A stretch of DNA of 64,000 nt from Scleroderma bovista (taxonomy: Eukaryota > Basidiomycota > Agaricomycetes > Boletales > Sclerodermataceae). How positions within the stretch are numbered: the stretch's first letter is position 1; every line of letters starts with the position of its first letter. Shown here one piece after another: positions 40,615-51,134 of the stretch. The DNA lies in contig JAYMGJ010000499.1 of NCBI GenBank assembly GCA_037178675.1, positions 62,001 through 126,000 of the forward strand, written 5' to 3'. The position numbers and the translations under genes were made by a program. The notes under the pieces are model-generated. The model had not been told where the DNA came from and made no database searches. It was given only the letters and a program-made list of their open reading frames with translations.

Positions 40615-41330
40615 CCATAAGGTTTTCAGGGATAAAACTAAATAACAACTTAAAGTCTGCTTGGGCCATACAAAGCTTTCAAGGAGCAAAGGGGTTTTCT
40701 TGATAAAAGTGCTCAACTACCAGAGGAGAATTCTTTAATTTTGACGAGAGTTCCCAAGTTCTCTCGTGTTCTTTGTATCCTTTCCAGTGTACTAGGTACT
40801 GGAGTTGCCTTTTATAAATATGTGAGGCCACAATATAGCCCACTTCATACTCCTCATTGCATTCTTCAGAAACATGTACCAGACTGGGCCAGGAGACAGG
40901 TTGACCAGGAAGAGGACCTAAATAAGGCTTAACTCATGACACATTCACAACCAGGTGAATCTGAAGGGTCTTCAGAAGCTTAAGCCCAACTGCATTCGGG
41001 ATAACATGAGTGACCTCATAGAGGCCAATCTACTTCTCTGTAAGCTTCTTAGAAGCGTGATTTAGCATCTGAAGGTTGTCTGTAGAAAGCCAAACTTGTT
41101 GGCCCATAACATAGTCCAAAGTGGGACTCCTGTGCTTATCTGCCTGAAGCTTTATAATACATTTAGCCTTCTCAGAAGATTCAACAACTTTATTAAATAT
41201 AGTGGCAAAGTCCTTGGCCACTGGGGCCACTGAGTCCATGGATTCTACACTCATCCTAGGAGAATAACTTCAAGTGATTCCAAATGGTGTGAGCCAAAGT
41301 GAGGGTTTAGGTTGAAACAACAAGGTTTGC
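40615..41330 (-). pseudogene. pol: Family G integrase C-terminus and chromodomain
   Basis: On the minus strand, after DKHRSPTLDYVMGQQVWLST (integrase C-terminal module), comes a chromodomain: EEYEVGYIVASHIYKRQLQY then LVHWKGYKEHER. The aromatic-cage positions (Tyr, Trp, Tyr) are present, although the second Trp of the EW/TWE block is changed. Chromodomains in gypsy integrases direct insertion to marked heterochromatin. Several stops are present. The upstream part is cut near 41330 by unit D copy 4. Confidence 0.85.
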
Positions 41331-41334
41331 CTAT

Positions 41335-42975
41335 GCAGAATCCAGACAGGAGTTGGGTTGAAATCGGGGGTGCTACACAGAGAGGGAAGTGCAGCAAGGG
41401 GACAGAAATGCCTCAGACGTCCAGAGGTGAGGAAGATTGACTTGAATGAAGCCTAGACTCCACTTGAGCCTAGTAAGAAGAATAGATCTTGAATAACTTG
41501 GATGAACTTGATGATATTGAGCCTTTAGACCTTCACTGAAGCCTACAAGGACTCAAGGACTTGAAGAGATACAAGAGAGAGAGATTGAGAGAGGGATAAT
41601 TTCATACTATTGGGTCTATGATCACTGGGCTGAGCCCAGGGGGTTTAAATACATGGGGGGGCACAGCATAAAGTACAAAAAGAGAAGGGAGTAAGCAAAA
41701 TTTGTCAAGGATTGGTAAGGGATTTGGTAAAAGCTTTGTAAGGGGTTTGTAAGCGATCAGTAAGCAAGGGATAAGCATAAATGAGTAAGCTGCATGACAA
41801 GATTGATTGGTAAGGGAGTGAGTCATCAGCTGAGTAATATACCAAAAATGCGAAAGGGATAGAGTAATACTGATGACAAGAGAGTATCAGTAAGCAAGGG
41901 ATGAGTCACTGCACAGCAAGAGGAGTCATTGATGCACAGCCATGGGAGGCTGTGTACCACCAGGAACTTGATGGGGCCAACAATGGGGAAGATCTGAGAT
42001 AAATAGGGGAATTGATCTGAGACAGTACAGCCACAAGAAGGGTACCAGGGGTCCAGAGGTCTTTGGGGGGGTCAGCATACACTAAAGTATAGTGCATATG
42101 TTCTAGCACCGCTGAAGTGCAACCATGGGCTCCCTTGATGAGCTCTCTTCTTGGAAAGAACAAGAGAGGGTTCTTCTTCCTAACAGCACTATAAAATGGG
42201 GGTATAACTGTCATGGTGCTAGAGGACACTGTCTGAAAGTAGGAAAGTGGATAGAGTATTGAATTTGGCACATCTAGGAAAGCAAGATGAATGACAGAGG
42301 AAGATGGACATAGCAGGGGTCTTGGAGGAAGAGACCATAGGCAGAGGGATCAGGAAACACAGAGACAACCAGAGAAGACTTTTCAAGCTTGACAATAGAC
42401 CTAAGATGACCAAAGTACGTCCATGATGCAGGACTGACGAGGAGAACATGCTGACCGAGAACAAGAGTGACTGAGGGAGCAGGCTGGGAAGATATGTGCC
42501 AGGCAGTGCACGGGAACTCTGGGAGAGGCTGTCCTAAGAGTAGGACATAGTGGAGATCTGCAGCAATAGTGGAGAAATGATCCAGAGAAAATACAGACTC
42601 CATAGTGAGTGATGAAGCAAATGTCTAGGTTGCGGGGGGAATATCTCCGTGGGAAATGAATGGATTTGTGTCGGAACTTGACAGGCAGATAGACCATGTT
42701 CTAGGCTCTCTGATGGTATAGTCACATGCCTGATAGCTTCAGAAATGATGGAGCTATTCAAATTATTGGAATGCCAGCACCGAGCGCCTAAAAATGACAT
42801 TTGAGTGCTAAAAATTGTTTCTTCTCTTTCTCCTTCATTTCTCCATCAATTCTTCAGTTTCTTTGATCATTCTGGTATGGGAGTTGGACTGCAGAAGTGT
42901 GCATTCCTTTCTCATATCATAATTGATGTTATTCCTTCAGTTTCTTCTGCTTCTTGGTGGTTCTTGTGCAAGGGC
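41335..42975 (-). mobile_element. Unit D, copy 4 (5' end truncated)
   Basis: It matches D copy 1 from the tail repeats (AAGGATTGGTAAGGG near 41710) and the TATTTAAA-type box near 41648, through the conserved frame at 42274-42603 to the GCGCTCGGTGCTGGC block near 42780. The starting TGTCA end is missing. It lies against the family G integrase on one side and the gene island on the other. Confidence 0.65.
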
Positions 42976-42990
42976 TGAATCACAGTTCAT

Positions 42991-43233
42991 TTACATTAAC
43001 ATATTGAACTTTACATTACATACTGGGGTGTTATCTTGAGCATCTCTTCTGAGTGCTGCTTCTTTCTCAAGCCTCTGTGTCTTTGCCTGCAAGGCTGCCC
43101 TGTCTTGCTTTTGCTTCACAAGAATTTGTATAATAGCATATGATCTTTTTGCTGAGCAAAACCACTTATGGCATGATTGGACTGCTGGTGTAACAAAACT
43201 ACACTTGAAACCTATGCAAGTAATGCCTGCCAT
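42991..43233 (-). other. Unrecognised coiled-coil-like frame
   Basis: An 80-codon frame starts MAGITCIGFKCSF and includes a heptad-like stretch AALQAKTQRLEKEAALRRD. It lies head-to-head, 154 bp away, with the intron-containing gene fragment at 43388, as in a divergent gene pair. Function unknown. Confidence 0.35.
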
Positions 43234-43387
43234 TAGTAGGAAAATATCTACATGACATCCTCAGTAACATGAATGACTGAATCTGTGAGGAACTTGAATC
43301 AGTGTCCTGATTTTTGACTCCAACAGCTTACAGGCTCTGTGCCAAGTTCAATCTCTGACTTGTAGCCCCTTACCCTCTACCATCACC

Positions 43388-43861
43388 ATGTCTGACATTG
43401 AACCTGACACAGAACACCAGTGTACTATTCTCACCTTCTCAAAACTTCTTGATTATATTCTTGGCAAATCTAAAGATGATTGGTGAGATGATACACACTA
43501 TCTGAGTGGTCACAGCATGCTGATAAGCCATAGCACATTTTGCTCATTCAAGAAGATGGTGTACTTTTTTCCAATGAGTGTTAACCCATTCATGAACTTT
43601 GAGCAGGTTTTATTTCAAGCACTGCAAAGTGAGTATGAAGCAAACAAGGAGAATGAAACCAGTACTAAGAGGTAAGTACCATTCCTCTTATTCTCCACTA
43701 TGTTCTTGCTGACTCATTATTGTCAATATTGTAGTCAAGGTGGAAAGGACTACTATAACTAACTCTATAGAAGGTTCCTTGAGCAGGTCCTAGGAACTAT
43801 CAGTGAGTTCCCTTTATGATTTGAACAACATTTTGAGGGCCTGATAGCTTTCATGGATGAG
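43388..43861 (+). pseudogene. Intron-containing decayed gene, unrecognised
   Basis: ATG at 43388 in a good context (ATCACCATG). Exon 1 (to 43671) reads MSDIEPDTEHQCTILTF and later SVNPFMNFEQVLFQALQSEY. A 63-nt intron (43672-43734) has donor AGAG/GTAAGT, branch CTGAC at 43709-43713 and acceptor ATTGTAG. The frame continues into exon 2 with QGGKDYYN, LYRRFLEQVLGTISEFPL and FEQHFEGLIAFMDE, ending at another GTAAGT at 43862. Three premature stops (TGA, TAA, TGA) are each one C-to-T change from CGA or CAA. I do not recognise the protein. Splice sites and a kept frame argue that it was a real gene. Confidence 0.55.
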
Positions 43862-43938
43862 GTAAGTGCATATATGCACTGCTTGGCCATATGTTCACAT
43901 TATTTCATTCATTCAAGCTTTTAAAGGCCACATCATAG

Positions 43939-44139
43939 TCATGTACAAACAATTGTGCTAGCATCAAATGAAACACCCTTATGTATATGCTTCAAGATCC
44001 AACAAAACAAGGTGTCCACCCACTGATCAGCAAGGGGCAGCTGAAAGCTCTCTGAGGATGGAATCATCCCATGACCATGAGAAACCTTTTCCAAATGGCA
44101 TACCTCAATATATTTGATTAGGACACTCAGTGCATACAT
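43939..44139 (-). other. Unrecognised coding-like frame
   Basis: The minus-strand frame contains YIEVCHLEKVSHGHGMIPSS and QLPLADQWVDTLFCWILKHI. It converges on the gene fragment at 43388-43861. No domain recognised. Together with the two preceding entries it makes up a 1.3-kb island without retroelement similarity. Confidence 0.35.
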
Positions 44140-44884
44140 ATTATTTATAGATCATTCTGTATCACTGATCAGCTTATCTGAATAGGGAATTCATGAATTA
44201 AGTTAACAATGAGACTGCAAAATCACACACCCATTTCTTATCATGCTTTTATGATGTTACAATGTACAGTCTGCAAAACAAGAAGCTAGGCTTCATGGAA
44301 GATGAGGGTATCATAAGGGCAAGTCATCTCATTTATTAAACTGTCATATCATTTACTAATACATTTTTCAAAATCTTTCAGCACCTGTTCATATCACCAT
44401 CTTCAGCACTAAATCTAGTGTCAACATGTACAAGCTGTTAGCTTTGATGATTTCCACCTCTTCTTATGACTCTCACTGCAAGAATTTCTCAATGTTTCAC
44501 CACAAAACATTGTAAAAAAATAGAGGAAAGAGATACTCTGTTATTTACAATTTTGTTTGACAAAAAGACAAATATCATACAGTATTATCTTTGTCATTTT
44601 TGTGCCAAGACATGATTTGAGACCATTTCTTCTTTTGAGGAAGTAAAAAATTTAATCTTTTTCTTCTGCCTATCCTTTGCAAAACAAAATAAAGAAAAGA
44701 CATAACTTTTCTTGTATCGAGAGACTTAAAATCACAATGTTTTGTGAAAAAAAATTGTAAATCACATACAATATATACTTGACAAAAACATTTTATAGTC
44801 ATAAGGTATATTCTATTAAATACTACCTTAAATAAACAGTCCTTTTCTGACAATAAACAATATATGCATAATATCATTTTATTG

Positions 44885-45255
44885 TGTAATGGACCAACTT
44901 TTTATCTTATCTAATCTGCAATTAGATAGTGTTTATCTTACCTTAGTGTACAGCCATCTCTTATCTACCTAGTCTAGACTAGTGCCTCATGCTGTACATG
45001 CTACCATCCTTGATGTCATTCCACATAGCCTTAGCTCCACTGTGACATCATTAACATAGCATTGCACAGCTGCATAGCCTCATGGATAGCCTTGCATAGA
45101 CCTTGTGTACAGTAGTATATATACAATGCAATCCAGCATCCAGAGGCTCTCCATTCGAGCTCATCTTGGGTCTTTGCCCTAGCCTCTTGACTCCTATCCT
45201 CTCAGAGTTTCTACATGTAGTAAGGTCCTTGGTGTTTTCGCCTAGGGTTGTTTCA
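44885..45255 (+). mobile_element. Element G 5' LTR (371 bp)
   Basis: It runs from TGTAATGGACC to GGGTTGTTTCA. TATATATAC lies at 45116-45124, and five GATA-type sites cluster at 44901-44975. The presumed transcript start ATTCGAGCTCA is at 45153-45163. Confidence 0.92.
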
Positions 45256-45257
45256 TC

Positions 45258-45268
45258 TGAGCTCGAAT
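45258..45268 (+). other. Element G self-priming site
   Basis: TGAGCTCGAAT lies 2 nt after the LTR. It is the exact 11-nt complement of ATTCGAGCTCA at 45153-45163 in the LTR, 37 nt downstream of the TATA box. Same geometry as families A, B and C. No fit to a tRNA 3' end. Confidence 0.8.
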
Positions 45269-45449
45269 CTATAACATCTACATGCTCTACTACATGCTCT
45301 CCTAGCCTTATAAGGAAACTATACCTGAACTCCAGGGTTAAGGAGCTTCCTTTTCACACCTTGTATTTCATTCACAGCCAGCCTTTAGTGCCATTCTCAT
45401 AGTGCTTTGATATTGGGAGTTTTTAGCACCATATCCTTTATATACTGTA

Positions 45450-47279
45450 CACCAGCCCGGGGTTGTGCCTGGATGCCTCTTGTACCTCAACCACTACCTT
45501 CCCCTTTGGGACAGGCCTCCACCACACCCAAGCACCAGTGTTTTCCCTCATCACCATGCACGATCTGTCTCTCAGAGATTGGAAAGTGCTACCATGCCTT
45601 TCCCAGAGGCACCTTTCACTCTTGATTTGCTCCCCCTACAGTCCCCCGCTCGGTTCTCCAACACGTTGATGCTCACCCTTTCTTCTGGTCCTGGACCACA
45701 AAGGCTGGCCCTAACATCAGCAAATCATTCGCTGTCCCCACTGTCCTGACCTCATGTCCAAAGGACAGTCCTAAGGCTGTCCTGTGGATAGTCTCTATTT
45801 TCCATGCATTCAAATCCCAGCTCACCCTCCAGGTGCTAGACCAGGTGACGGGTAGGGTCCTCTCCACATATGTCAAGCTTTATCAAAACAACATGCTGAT
45901 GCACCTGCGTGCTCAGCTGGCCTGCCTTCATGCGGGCAAACTGTCTCCCTCTGCCACCCCCCCTCGTGCCGCCCCCCAGTCAGCTGTGCCCAAATCCCCC
46001 CAAATCCCCCTTAATGTCATAGCAGAGCTCCAAAGGGAGGTCATGGCCCTCCGGCTCTTGCACAAGGCATCCACTATGCCCCCCCTTCCTCACGTACTGC
46101 CCCCACGGTGGTGCCCCCTCATCCTCCCTTCTCTTCTGCTGCCTCCTCTATGTCCATAGTACAGGAGGGAGTTGCCCACCCAGATCACTAGTGGCTGCAG
46201 GCAATCATTGACAACCAGTACTGCCCACCAACATTCAAATACATTGACTCCTCTATGGTCCCAACCTATCCTCTTGTCATCCCCAAGGACATACAACAGG
46301 TCTTGCAGGTGATCTATGAAGTGGACATCCAGTTTGTGGGTTTCAACTCTAACAGTGACCTCTGTGTTGCCATCTGGTCCCCTGCCAAGCTGATCATCGC
46401 AGCAGTTGTTGTCCAGGTGGGTGCTCTCCCTCTGCCCCCCACCTATTAGCCCATGAGGCCCCTACCCTCCCCCTCCCCCTTCTTTCCTGCCCAGCTCCAT
46501 GGTTCCCTTGATCACATAGCACTCAGGGGGCGGTGTATACCCTCCATAGCCCATGTGGCTAGAAATCAGACTCAGTTGTTTGTGCATAGGTACAGTAGAC
46601 ACATCACATGTGTAGGAAGTGGAGTGTGATATGGGGATGATTCCCCGAGTCACTATAATACCTATTGAAAAAAAAAAAGGTTGTGCCTGGTGTCTGAAGG
46701 TCGGTGCCCGTTCAAGAGTTGTTCATAGCCACAAGGTGATTGAGACATAGTTACTTCATAATTCCTGCATCCGTGCAGAGGTAGACCTGTGATCTGCAGC
46801 CACTAGCCATTACTCTGCATAGCTGTGCCACTGCCCTGACCCAGCAAGAGCAACAGGCACACAAAATCTTACACTTAGTTTAGTGGAACACCTATGAGGA
46901 TCTAGTCTCATATAGCTCTACACCTACCTTACCCCATATAGTTAGCCACCATACCTTACCAGTTCCCTTGTCAGCTTGTCAAAGCACAACAGGAGCGCTT
47001 GGCAATCATCTACAGTCCTCACTCTGTCACAAGTGCTGAAGCACAAACAAGGGAGTTGGCAGTTGACAAAGAGCATCAGTTCACCTACACCATTGCCGCC
47101 TACAGTCACCTTGTCAGCAACTTCAAAATCCAAGTCTTCCTTGGCCTCCACCATTCCTTCCTGTCCTGCCCCTTCCAGACCTCCCTCTCGCTTGCTGCTG
47201 CACATTCTGGTCCTCCTGTCTCTGACCAGTTCAGAAAAGACCTACCTCTTACTCCTGTCTCCACCCATACTAGTTCAGG
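45450..47279 (+). pseudogene. Coding-like leader between primer site and gag of element G
   Basis: Several protein-like stretches lie upstream of gag. Around 45650-46100: VLQHVDAHPFFWSWTTKAG, VLWIVSIFHAFKSQLTLQVL and VIAELQREVMALRLL. At 46190-46410: WLQAIIDNQYCPPTFKYIDS and SNSDLCVAIWSPAKL, ending at a possible donor CAG/GTGGGT. At 46976-47130: QQERLAIIYSPHSVTSAEAQ, just after a TTCCCTTGTCAG acceptor. These could be exons of one accessory or captured gene, now with frameshifts and at least one stop. I recognise no family. Standard Tf1-like elements start gag close to the LTR, so this segment is extra. Confidence 0.4.
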
Positions 47280-48652
47280 ATGGCAGACCCTCTCCAGGTG
47301 CTCCTTGCACAACTCATCCAGGGTCAGATCAATCTTCAGAACAATATCACAGTCCTTACAGCTGCACAGCCTGGACCACCACTGCCATCGCACAAGAAGG
47401 TGGTCACAGATCCCAGCTCTTTCAATGGTTCTCCCACAAAGTTCCATGAGTAGTGGAGTAAGCTCAAGGTCTGGATTGAGATCTCAATGCAGGGAGCCAA
47501 TGATGCAACAGTGGCAGCCACTGTCTATTCTTGGCTCACAGGCCCAAAGGCTGGTCGGTGGGCTCAGGTCTGCCTTGATTAGTGCATGGTGGCCACAGCC
47601 ACCCTTGCAGCTGCTCCACCACTTGCCCCAGGAGCAGTACCTCCACTGCCAGCATGGCCCACCAGGGCACAACTCAAGGCAGAAATAGAGGGGTTCTTCC
47701 TCTTGGAAAACAACCAGGAATGAGCAAGAGTCCAGCTTTTGCATCTTCGTCAAGACCCTCGTCAGTTTATCAATGATTTCTTAGTGCAGTTCGAAGTGCT
47801 TAAGGTTCAGGGTCAGTGCATGATGATTATGCAAAAGACCTCCTCAAAAGAGCACTGCAGAGGAAACTTTTGGAGCAAATTTACATTCAAAATATGCATA
47901 GAGAAACTTATGCCCAACTAAGCATGTTGGCTAGGGAAATAGGGAGAGCACAGGAGCTCTTCCTAATCAACACACTGTTACGGACCAACTTTTATCTTAT
48001 CTAATCTACGGTTAGATAGCGTTTATCTTATCTTAGTGTACAGCCTCTATCTTATCTACCTAGTCTAGACCTGTACCTCGTGCTGTACACGCTGCCACCC
48101 TTGACATCATTACGCATAGCCTTAGCTCCACAGTGATGTCATTACATAGCCTTCTGCCTGCACGGAGCCTCATGGATAGCCTCGCGTAGCCCTCATGTAT
48201 AGTAGTATATATACCGTGCAATCCAGCACCCAGAGGCTCCCCATTCGAGCTCATCTTGGGTCTTTGCTCTAGATACTCGCATCCTATCCTCTCAGAGTCT
48301 TAGCGTGTGGTCGGATCCTTGGTGTTTGCCTAGGGTCGTCTCACACACAGTCACAGTCACTGACCTGGTATTTCCAGGGCCAAAATTATTCATCATCTTC
48401 AGCCTTGGGCAGTAGCATGCCCATGGACATCAGTGCTGCTGACACTACTCAGCAAAGGGGTAAAGGGGCCCAATGTTACAACTGCCAACTCTTTGGCCAT
48501 ATTGCACAAGAGTGCACCAAACTTTGTTGCCCTCGTCATGGGCAACAACAAGCATGGGTAACACAAGCTCAACCAGAGGATGACCAGCTAAATGCAGTTC
48601 GGGGAATGATGTTTGCAAAGATGCAAGCATTCTTCCATGATTTAAAAGATTA
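47280..48652 (+). pseudogene. gag: Element G Gag, with three stops and a solo LTR inside
   Basis: From the ATG at 47280: MADPLQVLLAQLIQGQINLQ, then DPSSFNGSPTKFHE followed by TAG, and WSKLKVWIEISMQG, VYSWLTGPKAGRWAQ, EIEGFFLLENNQE, TGA, ARVQLLHLRQDP and FINDFLVQFEVLK. This is the Retrotrans_gag capsid core. After the solo LTR the zinc knuckle CYNCQLFGHIAQEC (48474-48515, C-x2-C-x4-H-x4-C) is intact. Stops at about 47449, 47578 and 47726 look like TGG/CAG to TAG and TGG to TGA changes. Confidence 0.8.
47976..48343 (+). mobile_element. Solo family G LTR inside element G gag (368 bp)
   Basis: It begins TGTTACGGACC and ends GGGTCGTCTCA, with CACAC at 47971-47975 and 48344-48348. It is closer in appearance to an undecayed LTR than the host element's own LTRs (it keeps several CpGs), so it is the younger insertion. 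Confidence 0.92.
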
Positions 48653-49068
48653 AAGAGTGAGGACATGTTGGGCACCCTTGCTCTCAAATCTTCTTTGGAC
48701 ACAGCTGTATGTATTTTGGACTATAGACTATCTCACACTACTACTCCTGTGGTGCAGAAAATATTTAAGTATCACATTGCCTTGTTATGTAGTAAAATTA
48801 GTAAAACCTACAAAAAAGTCTCTTCTGTAGTCTCTCCTGTTTCTGTTTCTCCTGGCTGCTACTCTGTTCTGTCTATTGATACCATGGACTGTGATATGGA
48901 CTGTTCTGTACCATCTAAGGGGGTCCCTGCAAAGAGCTCGGCACTGGATGTAAAATTGAGCATGCTTAATTTCTGATTGAATAATTTTTTTTTTCTTTGA
49001 CATCTAAGGAACTGGAAAGTCCTGCCAGCAACTTGGAAGTTTCTATGGACTTATGAAGGTCCTTCACA
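48653..49068 (+). other. Element G gag-protease linker, degenerate
   Basis: Ser/Val/Pro-rich broken frames between the zinc knuckle and protease. Nothing identifiable beyond its position. Confidence 0.5.
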
Positions 49069-49590
49069 ATGGAACATGAAGTGACAGTACTGGTCTGCAT
49101 CCGTGGACCCCTTAATACTATTGAGGTAGACGCTCTGCTAGACAGTGGTGCTATTGGTTGCTTTGTTGACAAGAGTTGGGCTCTTGATTGACACCTACAG
49201 CTATCTAAGCTGGTGAAGCCCATTCCAGTGCTTAATGTAGATGGCACCAGGAATCAGGAAGGTGACATCACGCATTATATATTGTTCACAATCAGTATTG
49301 GAAAGCATGCTGAAAAACTATGGTGTACTGTCACTTGACTTGGAAAGGTTCTGCTTATCCTCGGCCACACTTGGCTTCAGAAGCACAATCCCAATATAGA
49401 TTGAGTAACTGGCAAAGTTAATTTAACTTGGTGTCCCTCAAAGTGCAAGTCACTTTTGGAAACACACTTTGCTAAATTATTACAAGAAAATGAATCTTAG
49501 AAAACTTGAGTTTAAGCTTTGAAGACCCACAAGTCAAAGGTCGCTATTGATGAGTCAACTCTAGAAGAAGCCCAGAAGCAAGTACCTAAG
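49069..49590 (+). pseudogene. pol: Element G protease
   Basis: After ATG at 49069: TVLVCIRGPLNTIEVDALLD then SGAIGCFVDKSW, an aspartic protease active site (LLDSGA, Asp at 49141). A TGA follows at 49189, then the recognisable ILGHTWLQKHNPNID flap-side block (family pattern LGxxWLxxHNPxID). Degenerate but in order with gag and RT. Confidence 0.8.
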
Positions 49591-50497
49591 GAATACTAGA
49601 CATATTTAGTAAAAAGTCATTGGAGTGTATGCCACTAAGGAAACCTTGGGATCATGGATCCTGCTCTCTGTTGATGAACAAAAGGAAGTTGAATCCTTCC
49701 TAGATGATCAGCTGGAAAAAGGATATATTTGGCCTTCTATTAGTCAACAGATGTCACTGGTCTTCTTTATCCTGAAAAAGGACAGCAAAAAACACATGGT
49801 ACAGGATTACCAATATGTAAACGACTGGACAATAAAAAATAACTATCCGCTGCCACTTATCTCTCAGCTTGTTGACAAGCTCAAGGGTTGTAAGCTCTTC
49901 ATGAAGATGGATCTTCATTGGGGCTATAACAATGTGAGGATTTGCAAAGGTGATGAGTGGAAAGCTGTGTTTGTAATGCACAAAGGGGCTTTTGAGCTGT
50001 TAGTTATGTATTTTGGTCTCTGTAACTCACCCACAACATTCCAGAAGATGATGAATGAGATCTTCCATATGTTGGATGTCTACATGGTGTACATCGATGA
50101 CCTTATGATATTTACAAATATGGATGATCAGGAAAAGTATGATAGAATTGTGCTAGAAGTTTTGAAATGGTTATATGATAATGATCTTTACGTCAAACCC
50201 GAGAAGTGTTGCTTCAGAGTCACCAAAGTTGACTTCCTCAGAATGATTGTCTCACATGATGAGATCAAAATGAACCCTGAAAAGGTTAACACTGTTTTGA
50301 AGTGGCCAGAGCCAACAAAAGTTAAGCAGGTCTGTGCATTCTTAGGCCTTGGCAACTTCTATAGACGGTTTATTAAGGATTATGTGATCATGGCTAGGCC
50401 CATGACAGACCTTACCTGTAAAGACACTGTATTTAACTTCAGAGAGAAGGAACACACTGCATTTGAGGCTTTGAAAGCTGCCTTTACTCATGCTCTG
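49591..50497 (+). pseudogene. pol: Element G reverse transcriptase
   Basis: A long open stretch with the Ty3/gypsy RT blocks: FLDDQLEKGYIWPSIS, VQDYQYVNDWTIKNNYPLPL, KMDLHWGYNNVRI, YFGLCNSPTTFQKMMN, VYIDDLMIF (YIDD, both catalytic Asp kept), CCFRVTKVDFLRMIVS and LGLGNFYRRFIKDY. The connection to RNase H is cut at 50497 by a family A solo LTR, and the frame resumes at 51135. The RT core itself shows no stop over about 290 codons. Confidence 0.92.
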
Positions 50498-51129
50498 TGT
50501 CAAATCCAGGTCCACTCCAGACAAAGTCTGGACGAAATCTGGTTAAGATCTTGAACGAGGGAGGGGCAGAGGTTGGCCTAGGCCAGGAATTGCTCAGGGG
50601 GGCAGGATAGACCAATTGGGTACAACAACAGAAGTCAAGTGTTGACCCCTTGCATGGATTCTGGTCAAGACAAGAGAGAGTAGGGAAGGGAGATACAGAG
50701 TGGGTGACTTAGTTGATTTCAGACTCAAGATACAGGACTGAGTACAGGACTTTATATATGGAGGCAGAACTAACCTGAGTATATACAGTGACAAGTAAAC
50801 AACCAGAAACCGGAACAAGGAAACGAGAGTGAAAGGAATAGGTCGGTAAAATAAACAGGGACAGGAAAATAACCAGGGAGTCAGGCTCAAAGCAGACATG
50901 GGGAACTGGAAGTATATAGGATCGATGGAACGGGTGCAGGAACAATGTGATAAGTGGAACTAAACCGGATTGGAAAGATGGATAGAGATGAGTACGGACT
51001 TAGCAGATACTATGTGTGTGAACCTAGTCCGGGACCAGGGATGAAGTGCAAGGGCCGGGATCGAGCTGCATAGCTGTGATGAAGCCAGAGTAACCAGGCG
51101 AGCAACCGGAACTGGTCATGGTCATGACA
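50498..51129 (-). mobile_element. Solo family A LTR inside element G pol (632 bp)
   Basis: It begins TGTCAAATCC and ends GGTCATGACA on the plus strand, with CTCTG at 50493-50497 and 51130-51134. It keeps ATTTCAGACT and the TATATAAA-type box of family A. Confidence 0.92.
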
Positions 51130-51134
51130 CTCTG

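Noticed and set aside
49625..50554. Element G RT as an intact independent gene
   Set aside because: The long open frame is an internal slice of pol; its start is not an ATG, and its last codons run into the inserted family A LTR.
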